Assembly (NCBI GenBank): GCA_027596195.1
Contig: JADGJG010000652.1
Span: 1 to 14,709, forward strand
DNA from: Podochytrium sp. JEL0797
Lineage: Eukaryota; Chytridiomycota; Chytridiomycetes; Chytridiales; Chytriomycetaceae
Reading direction: 5' to 3'
Length of the DNA: 14,709 nt
A model generated the notes under the pieces. That model made no database searches. It had not been told where the DNA came from and was given only the letters and a program-made list of their open reading frames with translations. Positions 7,333 through 14,631 of this stretch are shown in pieces (position 1 is the stretch's first letter; each line of letters begins with the position of its first letter). The translations under genes were made by a program, and so were the position numbers.

Positions 7333-9317
7333 ATGGACGAAAACCAACCGCCTGTCCCAACCACTGCCACCCCAGCCAAGTCCCCCAACTCCAAGCGCAA
7401 GGCTAGAGCTGAAAAGCTGAAGCAAAGCCTTAAGAAGATCGAGGAGAAGAACGCCAGGCAACTCCTGCTCCAGCAGAAGAAGACGATTGCTGCCGCCAAG
7501 AAGAAAGAGAAGGAGGACCGCAAGGCGGCAAAAGCTGTCGAAGCTACGCATGTGGCTGCGGAAAAGGCCGAAAGAGCTGCGACCCGTTTGACCTGGTATG
7601 TCTCCATTAAATTTTTCACCCCCCCCTCCATCTAATCTCACTAAATTGATAGGCCGGAAGTCGACTCCCTCGCGGCAATTTCATTGGCGCAGGAAGCCCA
7701 CCTCATGCATGAAGACACCTCCAAAACGAGCGTCGGATTTGTGCCTCTGAACGCCTTCAAGACTGCCTACGTTGCCAAGGAAAACCACCACGACAGATTC
7801 AACCTGCAACAGTACACCGGTGAGCAGATTGAGACGCACATTAAAAACATTTCTGCTGCGTTCAAGGTACATATTATATTTATTTTTGTTCCCTCGACCG
7901 GACAATGGAATTAATTTTGTGTTAATTTTGATTTACAACCAAGATTATTCATGACAAGTGCGCGGGCACCGGCGGTGGTGGACTCCATGACCAGATGGCG
8001 ATCAAGGGCATGAGCCAGAGTGTTTATGATGCACTGCTGAATCTGTACGAGGACAACGAAGCCGTCACGGGACCCTTGCGCAACGAGAGTGGCCAAGTTT
8101 ACGTGACTCATGACGTCAGGAGCCTTCCATCCACCGTGGAGAACGCCAATGTTTCTGTGGGCAACGCTGTTGGCTCTTTGGGTGTGGGTAACGACTCGTT
8201 GGACGGCGAGTTGGAGGATGGCGTAAATTCTGAGACCGATTCGGATTATTCGGAGCACGAGCAGCAACATCGCAAGACTCTGCGCTTGCGGCAAGAGTCG
8301 CACTCTCTTTTGAAGACCTCTGTTGTCGGTGTGGCGTACTTCGATGATGACATGCCATTCCTTTTGGCGGACGAGGACGACGACAGCGACATTCCACTCC
8401 TTCCGCCAGCTTTGGCCGTCCATCATGCGGCCACAGCGCCAGACCGTGGCAGTCCATCTACCGCGTCTACCGCTCCTTCTCAAACTGTGAACACACCAGT
8501 GTCACGCGCTCCATCTGCCGCTGTCCCTCATCCTTTGTCGATGCCAGCCCCTCGTGCCCCCACCACAGCCACCCCTCGCGCTCCTGTTACTGCGGCGCCA
8601 CGTACAAGTTCTTCCTCCAAAAGACCACCTGCTGGAGAAGCAAAGTACTCTGGCAAGCGCCGCAAGTTTGACGAAGACGCAATCAACGAGCAGCATAATG
8701 AATGGATGCAACGTTCTCAAGCTGCTTCCGACCGTACTGCAAGAGCAATGGAGGCTGCCATGACCAGACCTAGTCTTCTTGAGCAGTTGGCTCAAGCTGC
8801 TCTGCCGCTTATCCCCACAATGATGGATTACTTCTTCAACCGCAGCACGTCCAGTGGTGGGAATAGTTCTCATAGCAACCAACGCGATGGGTATGTTGGT
8901 GGTTATGGTCGTTATGTTGGTGGCGAGCAACGCATTGGTGGTGGTCATGGCGAGAACGGTGGGTTTGTGGGGAGTCAACGCACCGGGTTTGGAGGCAGCG
9001 AAAACAGAGCGTTTGTTGGTAATCATCGCGCCGGGTTTGGTGGCAACGAGAACAGTGGGTTTGTTGGCAGTGTGAACGGTGGGTCTGCTGAGAATCCTTT
9101 TGGTGGGATTCGTGGGAGCCGTCACGTCCCCTGGCATGGCAACAGTGTGCATGACGAGTTTGGTGTCAACAATTACGGAGGATTTGGTGGCTCCAGCTAT
9201 GGAGAGAGTTCTGCGGGTGGCGAGGGGTCTGCTGTGGACACTCACGACTTGGGTTTTGTGGATCTCTTGAACAATCCGTTCATTCAGGCTGACAAAGAGG
9301 CTGAGAGAGAGGAGTAA
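7333..9317 (+). CDS. Harbinger Myb/SANT-like partner protein (616 aa, 3 exons)
   Basis: Model: exons 7333-7595, 7653-7866 and 7944-9317; introns 57 nt (GTATGT...GATAG) and 77 nt (GTACAT...ACCAAG). Harbinger elements encode a second protein that brings the transposase to DNA and into the nucleus. Residues 20-84 form a Lys/Glu/Ala-rich coiled coil. Residues about 85-205 (LTWPEVD, SVGFVPLNAF, QIETHIKNISAAFK, TGGGGLHDQ, YDALLNLY) resemble the trihelix/Myb_DNA-bind_3 fold. The same segment is conserved in the adjacent relic, which confirms that it is transposon-encoded. An acidic stretch (about 246-310) follows, then a Pro/Ala/Thr-rich linker, a basic KRRKF (about 397-401, possible NLS), a helix with NEWMQRSQAASDRTARAM, and a Gly-rich tail with 16-residue repeats. 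The first ATG after the leader hairpin is used. Confidence 0.78.
8950..9093 (+). repeat. 48-bp coding repeat (Gly-rich 16-residue units)
   Basis: Three diverged units start at about 8950, 8998 and 9046. They encode variations on ENxxFVGxxRxGFGG near the C-terminus of the partner protein. The exact 48-bp phasing indicates in-frame slippage or unequal exchange. Confidence 0.7.
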
Positions 9318-9396
9318 GTGGATTGGAGACAGTTATGAAGTGTTGGAGGGAAGGAGAGCTAATAATAAAATTATGGCCATCAAAACAATTTATTTT
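9318..9396. terminator. Overlapping convergent polyadenylation signals
   Basis: The plus-strand AATAAA at 9364-9369 serves the partner gene. The minus-strand AATAAA at 9394-9389 serves the transposase, only a few bases beyond its TAA stop (9399-9397). With normal cleavage distances the two transcripts would overlap at their 3' ends. Confidence 0.5.
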
Positions 9397-10788
9397 TTAC
9401 AACGCGCCATACATATACTCTGCAAGCTTTTGCCGCCGTTCAACCATAGCATCCCGCGATGCAACCAAATCTACTCCTCTTGTATCATTTCCATCTCCAG
9501 TGCCTCCGGGACTGGCTCCGGGATGGGTGACTGATGCCTCACTTGGCGAATAGAAATCCCATGAGTCCAAGAAAGCAGAGTCCGGATTTCTATTGCAAAT
9601 GTTATGGAGAATGGAGCAGGCAAAAAAAACATCACACGCAAACGCCGGGGAGGCACGTTGTGGTGTCAACAGAATGCGCCGGCGTTGTTTCATCATCCCA
9701 AAGGTCCTCTCAACAACCATTCTCATAGAGGAGAAGTGGTGGTTGAAGTGGGCCTGGATTGCATTTGCAGTCTTGTGAGGAAACGGGACCATAACCCAGT
9801 TTTGGACAGAATATCCCGCGTCACCCAGGACACAGAGATCACGGGGGAACACACGGTTGAGTAGAAGCTGGACAAAGATCGCAGTCTTGCGCAACACACG
9901 AGAATCATGCATGCTGCCAGGAACACCCCCTCCAACCTGTCGAAATGGCTTAGTTACTTGTCTTTCAAAAATGAACCCATGGACCCAAACAGACGGCAAG
10001 AGATGAGGAAGGGGGAATGTTTCTCACATATCGAATACTCGCTTCCCCATCCACCATACATTGAAACGCCAATGAAGCAAACCCTTTACGATTGATGAAC
10101 GCATTCCAGCTGTCATTAGGAGGGGCGAGAATGGGAACATGGACCCCGTCAATTGCCAAGCAAAACCCGCGGATACCCTTCATGCGCGTGAAGGTTGCTT
10201 CGAGACGCCGCCAAGCCACGTCATCATCCTGGGCAGGGAGGCTGTCAAAACTGGTTGAGATTCAACGCCAAATTGCTGTGTGCATCGCATACCTAATAGC
10301 GCTGTTTCCAAATTGCTTGATCAACGCGACAACAACACGCTTCACAATCGCCGAGACCGTTGACTCCGCAACGCCAAACGAGACGCCCACGCTCACGTAC
10401 GAGTTCCCTGTCGCCAACCGAACCAAAGCGATTGCGAGCTGTTTCGCTGTATAGATAGGGCTGCCTCGCCCTGTTTTGCAGTTTAGGCACACCTAACATA
10501 TTTAAAATTAATCCACGTACCCTTGTCATCCTTATGCAGATAAGGCCACAGCTCTTCGCACATCCACGCAAACGTCTCGCGGCCAACACGAAGGTGGTTC
10601 TTGAACTGCAGATCAGTGCAGGTTTGCAGGTTGTCTTCCCAGAACCTGCCTGAGCGTTGGACCGGTGTGCGAGGCTTCCGGCCAATGACGGCGGGAGATT
10701 CGAGTTCCCAATTGAGAACACACTGGTCGGTGAGGAACCGCTGCTGCTGAACTGCGGCCATCATATAAAACAAACCCAGCCGGGCCAT
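9397..10788 (-). CDS. PIF/Harbinger DDE transposase (402 aa, 4 exons)
   Basis: Model: exons 10788-10521, 10470-10293, 10250-10028 and 9936-9397, with introns of 50, 42 and 91 nt. Donors are GTACGT, GTATGC and GTGAGA; every acceptor ends in CAG; all phases agree. It catalyses cut-and-paste excision and integration. Residues 91-148 (YTAKQLAIALVRLATG, FGVAESTVSAIVKRV) are the conserved helix-turn-helix-like region. The RNase-H-like core supplies D183 (CLAIDGVHVPI), D262 (LGDAGY) and E299 (VVERTFGMMKQRRR), with VPGSMHDSRV between; ILHNIC follows in the C-terminal helix. This is the expected DDE_Tnp_4 pattern and length. Start: MARLGL at 10788 is conserved in the relic copy (MANLGV); an in-frame upstream ATG would add 33 residues. 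No stop or frameshift is seen, so the protein may be active. Confidence 0.87.
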
Positions 10789-10894
10789 TTTCGGAAACGT
10801 TTCTTTCAAAAACGCGACAACACCCACCGTCGAACCCACCGTCGCACCCATGAATGTCAAAGCAGAAAACCTCATGCTCAGTATCAAGAAACTG

Positions 10895-11455
10895 GGCTCG
10901 AGACGTGAGGCCCGTTTGGTCTGGCATGTATCACATTACTAAACAAACCCTCCTATCACAAATATCACAAATGTTATCGTTAATACTTAGGGAGGAGGCA
11001 GACTCCCTCCGTGCAGTTTCATTGATGCAGGAAGCCCACCGGATGCATGAAAAAACCTCCAAAACGAGTGTCGGTTTTGTGCCTCTGAATACCTTCAAAA
11101 GTGCCTTGTTGCCAACCCAAACCACCGCAAGAAATTCAACCTGCTGCAGTTCACCGGTGTGCAGATTGAGATACACATTAAAAACATTTCTGCTGCGTTC
11201 AAGGTATTTTATTTCATCAAGGATTTACCGAATAATCTAAAAGTAAGTGTTGCAGGTTGTTTATCACAAATGCAAGAACACCGGTGGTGGTGGACTCCGT
11301 GATCTGTTGGCAGTGAGTGGCATGACCAAGAGTCTCTACTACGCACTTGATGATCTCTGTAAGGTTACTGAGGGTGTCACTGGACCGACCGCTGCGCAAC
11401 ATTCTGCCTCGGATGGAAACGGTCTCGACACTTCGAAAATTGTTGGAGGATGGTG
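10895..11455 (+). pseudogene. Relic of the Harbinger partner gene
   Basis: Residues such as ADSLRAVSLMQEAHRMHE, TSKTSVGFVPLNTFK and HKCKNTGGGGLRD match copy 1 closely (DSLAAISLAQEAHLMHE, TSKTSVGFVPLNAFK). The donor after exon 1 has changed from GTATGT to GCATGT. Exon 2 then slips frame after the codons for NTFKSA. The downstream exon ends early at TGA 11453-11455. The coiled coil, linker and Gly-rich tail are absent. Confidence 0.8.
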
Positions 11456-11502
11456 ACCTGTGAAATAAAGGAATATCGGGGAATAAAAAGAGTACATGAA
11501 GG

Positions 11503-11538
11503 ATGTTCGAATGCATGTTCGAATGCATGTTCAAATGC
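11503..11538 (+). repeat. 12-bp minisatellite, three units
   Basis: ATGTTCGAATGC occurs at 11503-11514 and 11515-11526, followed by ATGTTCAAATGC at 11527-11538. It lies within the shrunken interior of copy 2, close to the deletion junction. Confidence 0.9.
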
Positions 11539-11611
11539 AAACGTTCCGAAAACCCGGGGGCCGAGTGGGCAGATTGAGTTGAGAGAGGGAGGGAGGTTGT
11601 TAGGGGTTTGT

Positions 11612-12124
11612 TGAGGATCGTGTATCTAATAGCACTAGTGCGTTGGTTCCAAAGCTTGATCAACACCGCGACAACACGCTTCATGATCACCGAGATCGTT
11701 GACTCCGCAACGCCAAACGAGACACCCACACTCACGGAACTAGTTCCCTGTCGCCAGCAGAAGAAACGTGCTTGCTAGCTCTGCCACCACTCTGCCACGC
11801 CTCATGCCCTATTTTTGCAATCTTATCATCCCTTGGACACCTCACCTCGTAATCAACAATCAACGTACCCTTGTTGCCCTTGTGCAGATAAGGCCACATC
11901 TCTCCGCACACCCACGCAAAGCTCGCGGCCGACACAAAGGTGGTTCTTGAACTGCAGGGCAGCGCAGGTTTCCAGGTTGTTCTTCCAAGAGTGTGCCCGA
12001 ACGAGGAACGGATGTGCGTGGCATCAGGCTCTGTTCGACCTTCCGATCCATGGGGAGCGGCGTGATACAGTTGCTGCTGCATGTCGGCCATTGGGCGAAA
12101 CACGCCCAGATTCGCCATTTTCAA
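11612..12124 (-). pseudogene. Relic of the Harbinger transposase, N-terminal third only
   Basis: The minus strand reads ANLGVFRPMADMQQQ, then AWVCGEMWPYLHKGNKG, matching copy 1 (ARLGLFYMMAAVQQQ and AWMCEELWPYLHKDDKG). The donor after the HKGNKG codons (GGTACGTTG) is retained. Further on, VGVSFGVAESTIS continues the helix-turn-helix-like region before homology stops near 11612. The codons for all three catalytic residues are gone, and small indels break the remainder. Confidence 0.78.
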
Positions 12125-12259
12125 AAATGTTTATAAAGTGGGTGAGGAAAAAAAGGCTCCATTTCCGCCCGAACAATGCGGTCAAAACCGCTCGCTCCGA
12201 GCGACTCGAATCGCCATCTTTTTCCGACCGCTTTTTGGCCCAAAAAATGTTTATAAAGT
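12123..12259 (+). repeat. 17-bp direct repeats around a short structured segment
   Basis: AAAAATGTTTATAAAGT occurs at 12123-12139 and again at 12243-12259, exactly 120 bp apart. The first copy is followed by GGGTGA and the second by its reverse complement shifted by one base (TCACCC). Between them lie small palindromes (GCGGT-CAAA-ACCGC; TCGCTC-C-GAGCGA). This flanks the 5' end of the relic transposase and could be a remnant of a transposon terminus. No ORF here is credible. Confidence 0.75.
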
Positions 12260-12418
12260 CACCCTTAGTTGAAAATATAAACGTTTTCGAGCCTAATTGC
12301 TCCCTGCTTCTCCCTGGAACTCCTAATGGCACAAGTCCCGGTCTTGTATTCTCTCGTCCTCTCCTACTCTCGTACCCTCAGACTCGAGTCCTAACAGTAT
12401 ATTTTCAACTCCTACGTT
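12125..12418. promoter_or_regulatory. Upstream region of the 12419 gene
   Basis: It contains the 17-bp repeats, a TATA element (TATAAA at 12276-12281) and a pyrimidine-rich stretch (about 12300-12400) leading to the ATG at 12419. CT-rich leaders of this kind are common before fungal start codons. The leader would be about 110 bases if transcription starts about 30 bases after the TATA element. Confidence 0.45.
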
Positions 12419-12929
12419 ATGAGTTCCTCCAAGCCCTCTTTCAAGCTCAACCGCGACCCCAACTCTCAGCTCACCCCTCCTCCCACTGCCAAGGGCAAGG
12501 AGGTCACCGTCAACAACGTTGTCGAACTCGAAGACAACGAGAACGACCTGCTCTACGATCAGTCCTACCGTCCCACCGGTATCCGTTCCCCTCCAGCCGG
12601 AGCTTCGTCTTTGCCTGCTGCTCCCGCGGTTTCGTCCGCCCCCGACACCAACATCCTCCCCGAAATGGATAAGTCTCGCTACCACGACGCCAACTACACG
12701 ACGGAGATGAAGGACATTGTGTTGGAAGCCGTCTCAGGGCAGACTAACGAGTCACATGATCTCTTACGTAATGAGTGGATATAAAAGCAGCTTGCTGTGT
12801 TACCAATAAATAATCGATTTCTTCTCCGAATTCCCCAGTTTCACTCCTCCATTCCATCCCACTTACAACTCCCCCAGCTCCTACGCATCCGCTGCCGGAC
12901 TGCCCCCGTTGCCTAGTGCAATAGATTAA
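12419..12929 (+). CDS. Hypothetical disordered protein (121 aa unspliced, or 148 aa with an intron)
   Basis: ATG at 12419 begins MSSSKPSFKLNRD, and the sequence is rich in Ser, Pro, Asn and Ala. Read straight through, it ends at TAA 12784 (LLRNEWI). A plausible intron at 12775-12838 (donor GA|GTGGAT, acceptor TTCCCCAG) instead joins LLRND to a second exon (12839-12929) encoding PPFHPTYNSPSSYASAAG and ending at TAA 12929. Exon 2 is open in the required phase. The donor is weak, so both forms are possible. The only folded-looking part is the helix near residues 90-117 (TTEMKDIVLEAVSGQ). It has no recognised domain; a Gag-like origin cannot be excluded given the Gag-like start at 14632, but nothing visible supports it. 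Confidence 0.5.
12805..12810 (+). terminator. Polyadenylation signal, inside the candidate intron of the 12419 gene
   Basis: AATAAA lies 21 bases after the unspliced stop (12784). In the spliced model it falls inside the intron, so use of this signal would select the short isoform. Confidence 0.45.
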
Positions 12930-12992
12930 TGAGTCTTATTATGCTCACGCAATGGAGCTAAGTATCCAAAACACATAGCGCTACACAACTGT

Positions 12993-12998
12993 TTTATT
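12993..12998 (-). terminator. Polyadenylation signal of the 13062-13514 gene
   Basis: TTTATT on the plus strand gives AATAAA on the minus strand, about 64 bases beyond the TAA of the gene. Confidence 0.45.
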
Positions 12999-13061
12999 AC
13001 CCACCCACCACCTCAACGAAACGACTAAATATGAAACTACCCACCCCTTCCGAAACCAGAA

Positions 13062-13514
13062 CTACAAATTGACAACTTGACGATTATCCCAGTAGTACGT
13101 CAAGATACTGTAGTACACCCCAGAACCAACTGGCCCATTGACATACCGCTCTCTGACCCTGAGTCTCATGTCACTATCCCCCGCGAACTTCATGAAACGT
13201 TTCAGCGGTTGAACAAGCCAACTGTGCCCCGGTTCAACTACACCCCCACGCGCAAGATCAAAGCGCCCCACCGCATGAACACTGCCAGAATATGCAACCA
13301 CAAGAGGCAGCGTAGGCCACTCCTTCAGGATTGCCGACTCCACATGAACCCCGCGAGCGCCCTCCCGCTTGAACCCCTCAACGAAGCTCACTGCATCGTT
13401 AGCCCCGCGACAAGTTACAACGAGACTACCATCCCCAGCAAACATAGCTGGGTTAAGACGAGCCGCACTAAAGTGCTTATCAAGAACAAAACAAGTGGCA
13501 TCAGACTCGGCCAT
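13062..13514 (-). CDS. Orphan protein, 150 aa, minus strand
   Basis: A single intronless open frame begins MAESDATCFVLDKHF and ends YYWDNRQVVNL. Its composition is that of a soluble globular protein, with alternating hydrophobic strands (GSLVVTCRG, LPLVVAYSGSV) and an aromatic C-terminus (VYYSILTYYWDN). No signal peptide, membrane segment or known motif is seen. Upstream AT-rich sequence includes AAAATAAAAATT, which could double as a TATA-like element and the polyadenylation site of the next gene. It lies 110 bp downstream of a second orphan in the same orientation. The two share a weak pattern (ESD near the start, a VVVAxS-like strand, an aromatic tail), so they may be old tandem paralogues. 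The overlapping plus-strand open frame is taken as a shadow. Confidence 0.55.
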   Translation of the reverse strand: MAESDATCFVLDKHFSAARLNPAMFAGDGSLVVTCRGANDAVSFVEGFKREGARGVHVESAILKEWPTLPLVVAYSGSVHAVGRFDLARGGVVEPGHSWLVQPLKRFMKFAGDSDMRLRVRERYVNGPVGSGVYYSILTYYWDNRQVVNL

Positions 13515-13568
13515 AACAATAGGAAGTTAAATTTCGATTGTTCTTTTTTTGGACAACCCACTGAAATT

Positions 13569-13574
13569 TTTATT
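13569..13574 (-). terminator. Polyadenylation signal of the 13625-14299 gene
   Basis: AATAAA on the minus strand (plus TTTATT), about 50 bases after the stop at 13625 and before the start of the next gene at 13514. Confidence 0.45.
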
Positions 13575-13624
13575 TTCTCCTACCAACACACACAAAAAAC
13601 GGAGAAAAACAACACCCAATCTCC

Positions 13625-14299
13625 CTAGCACTTCTTCAACCACCAATACGTCTCCTCGAGGAACGACACAGTCCCATCGTTCCACAAATAACGGAGCTCG
13701 CGAAAAATCACCCTCTTCAACCCAAGAGCCGCATGCACCTTATACGTATTAGTGTAACGACACGAAGAAGCCACGACCACATCCGGGCCGGACTCATCAG
13801 TCCACACCTTCAACACCCTCTTCCCAATCGGAAGACCCTCACACGAAGGAGGACACACCACCCCTGATAACTCTGTCGAACGATCAACCACCTCCATGAA
13901 ATCATTGACCGGTCCACTCAGCGCACGACACACGAAATCCGACTCAGTGGGATCGTACTCTTCATCCCCTGGCCTCTCATTATACACACACGTGTGCCAA
14001 TCACCCATCCGTCGTTCTGCACGGAAAGCCTCATCAGTAATGTCGCAACTTGGTCCAATACTCTCCCAATAGCAAGGCGACCTCTCACGATTGAAATTTC
14101 CTGACTTGCTTGATGAACCCTGAACCTGACCTTGACATACCACCGGACTTGCTTGCTTGACCAAAAGCCCCAAACCCGGAGCGTACACAAACACCCTACC
14201 ACCATCCGACTCATACTCACTGTAGTCACTATCACTCTCCATCTCATACTCCAAGATCGGAATCCTCGAACTACCACCGTTGTTAATAATGCGGTCCAT
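13625..14299 (-). CDS. Orphan protein, 224 aa, acidic N-terminus, minus strand
   Basis: An intronless open frame starts MDRIINNGGSSR at 14299 and stops at 13625. Residues about 17-34 form an acidic Ser/Asp/Glu/Tyr patch (EMESDSDYSEYESDGG). The rest looks globular, with scattered cysteines, a predicted strand DVVVASSCRYTN, and an aromatic C-terminal segment (ETYWWLKKC). No recognised domain. A textbook TATA element (CTATAAATAG) lies 43-53 bases upstream of the ATG on the minus strand, and AATAAA follows the stop, so this is probably a transcribed unit with very short UTRs. It may be a distant paralogue of the 150-aa orphan downstream. Confidence 0.6.
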   Translation of the reverse strand: MDRIINNGGSSRIPILEYEMESDSDYSEYESDGGRVFVYAPGLGLLVKQASPVVCQGQVQGSSSKSGNFNRERSPCYWESIGPSCDITDEAFRAERRMGDWHTCVYNERPGDEEYDPTESDFVCRALSGPVNDFMEVVDRSTELSGVVCPPSCEGLPIGKRVLKVWTDESGPDVVVASSCRYTNTYKVHAALGLKRVIFRELRYLWNDGTVSFLEETYWWLKKC

Positions 14300-14341
14300 T
14301 GCTGATCGAATACTGCTGTTCCATGAAAAGAAAAATCGGCC

Positions 14342-14353
14342 GCTATTTATAGC
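14342..14353 (-). promoter_or_regulatory. TATA box of the 13625-14299 gene
   Basis: GCTATAAATAGC on the minus strand matches the TATAAATA consensus and is nearly palindromic. Spacing predicts a transcript start about 15-20 bases before the ATG at 14299. Confidence 0.55.
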
Positions 14354-14388
14354 AAAAACCCGTGCCCCCTATATTCACCGAAAGCGAA

Positions 14389-14488
14389 ACAACCCAAATT
14401 TAGAGCCACCCAAAACGCCTCGTTTATCAGCCAAATACTCGATCCAAATTGAGAGCCACCCAAAACGCCTCGCTTCTCAGCCAAATGA
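14389..14488 (+). repeat. 50-bp direct tandem repeat, two units
   Basis: The units share AGAGCCACCCAAAACGCCTC (beginning at 14403 and 14453) followed by G.TT.TCAGCCAAAT. The period is exactly 50 bp and only a few bases differ. It lies between the divergent orphan gene and the Gag-like gene and may be part of their control region or of an LTR. Confidence 0.9.
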
Positions 14489-14536
14489 TCACCACCAACA
14501 TTCATGTTTCACGGTGACTCCTCCAAAATTGGAATC

Positions 14537-14545
14537 CATAAAAAG
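14537..14545 (+). promoter_or_regulatory. TATA-like element before the 14632 reading frame
   Basis: CATAAAAAG lies about 90 bases upstream of the ATG at 14632, followed by an A/C-rich leader ending CAAAAATG, a good fungal start context. Confidence 0.4.
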
Positions 14546-14631
14546 GAAAGGACCCCCCACTATTTCCTCTTCCTACCACCCAACAACATTTGAAAACAAC
14601 GACTCAAAGCCCAAACCTACAAACTAGCAAA

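Larger units (their letters stand above)
7333..10890. mobile_element. PIF/Harbinger DNA transposon, copy 1 (two intact-looking genes)
   Basis: The interval holds the two genes typical of the superfamily in convergent orientation: a Myb/SANT-like DNA-binding partner (+) and a DDE transposase (-), both free of stops once introns are removed. Bounds given are those supported by coding homology. The left terminus should lie between 7125 and 7333. The right end abuts a second diverged copy that already begins near 10895. Terminal inverted repeats and the usual 3-bp TWA target duplication were looked for and not found. Confidence 0.8.
10895..12124. mobile_element. Deletion derivative of the same Harbinger family (copy 2)
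   Basis: Collinear with copy 1 but diverged. It has the tail of partner exon 1 (near 10895-10921, CCCGTTTGGTCTG), partner exon 2 (about 10986-11203), an intron, the start of exon 3 (11256-11455), and then the 5' third of the transposase on the minus strand (about 11612-12124). About 2.2 kb corresponding to 8100-10280 of copy 1 is missing, including the whole DDE core. It is non-autonomous at best. It starts where the upstream end of copy 1 stops, so the two lie head to tail. Confidence 0.78.

Noticed and set aside
7138..7641. Leucine-rich minus-strand frames resembling a membrane protein
   Set aside because: They are the reverse of the Lys/Glu/Gln-rich coiled-coil exon; no splice-supported model and conflict with the transposon gene.
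8502..9245. 247-codon minus-strand open frame within the partner gene
   Set aside because: It is a shadow of the third exon; the antisense of Gly-rich and Pro/Ala-rich repeats stays open by composition.
12160..12215. tRNA-like or small structured RNA between the 17-bp repeats
   Set aside because: CTCGAATCG and short palindromes suggested a T arm, but no acceptor stem, anticodon arm or full B box can be drawn.
12140..12265. A miniature element bounded by GGGTGA and TCACCC
   Set aside because: Only six bases are inverted-complementary and no matching target-site duplication flanks them; kept only as a repeat observation.
11815..12672. 285-codon plus-strand open frame across the relic transposase and the 12419 gene
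   Set aside because: It crosses a pseudogene on the other strand, the 17-bp repeats and a different frame of the 12419 gene; composition is erratic and no domain is seen.
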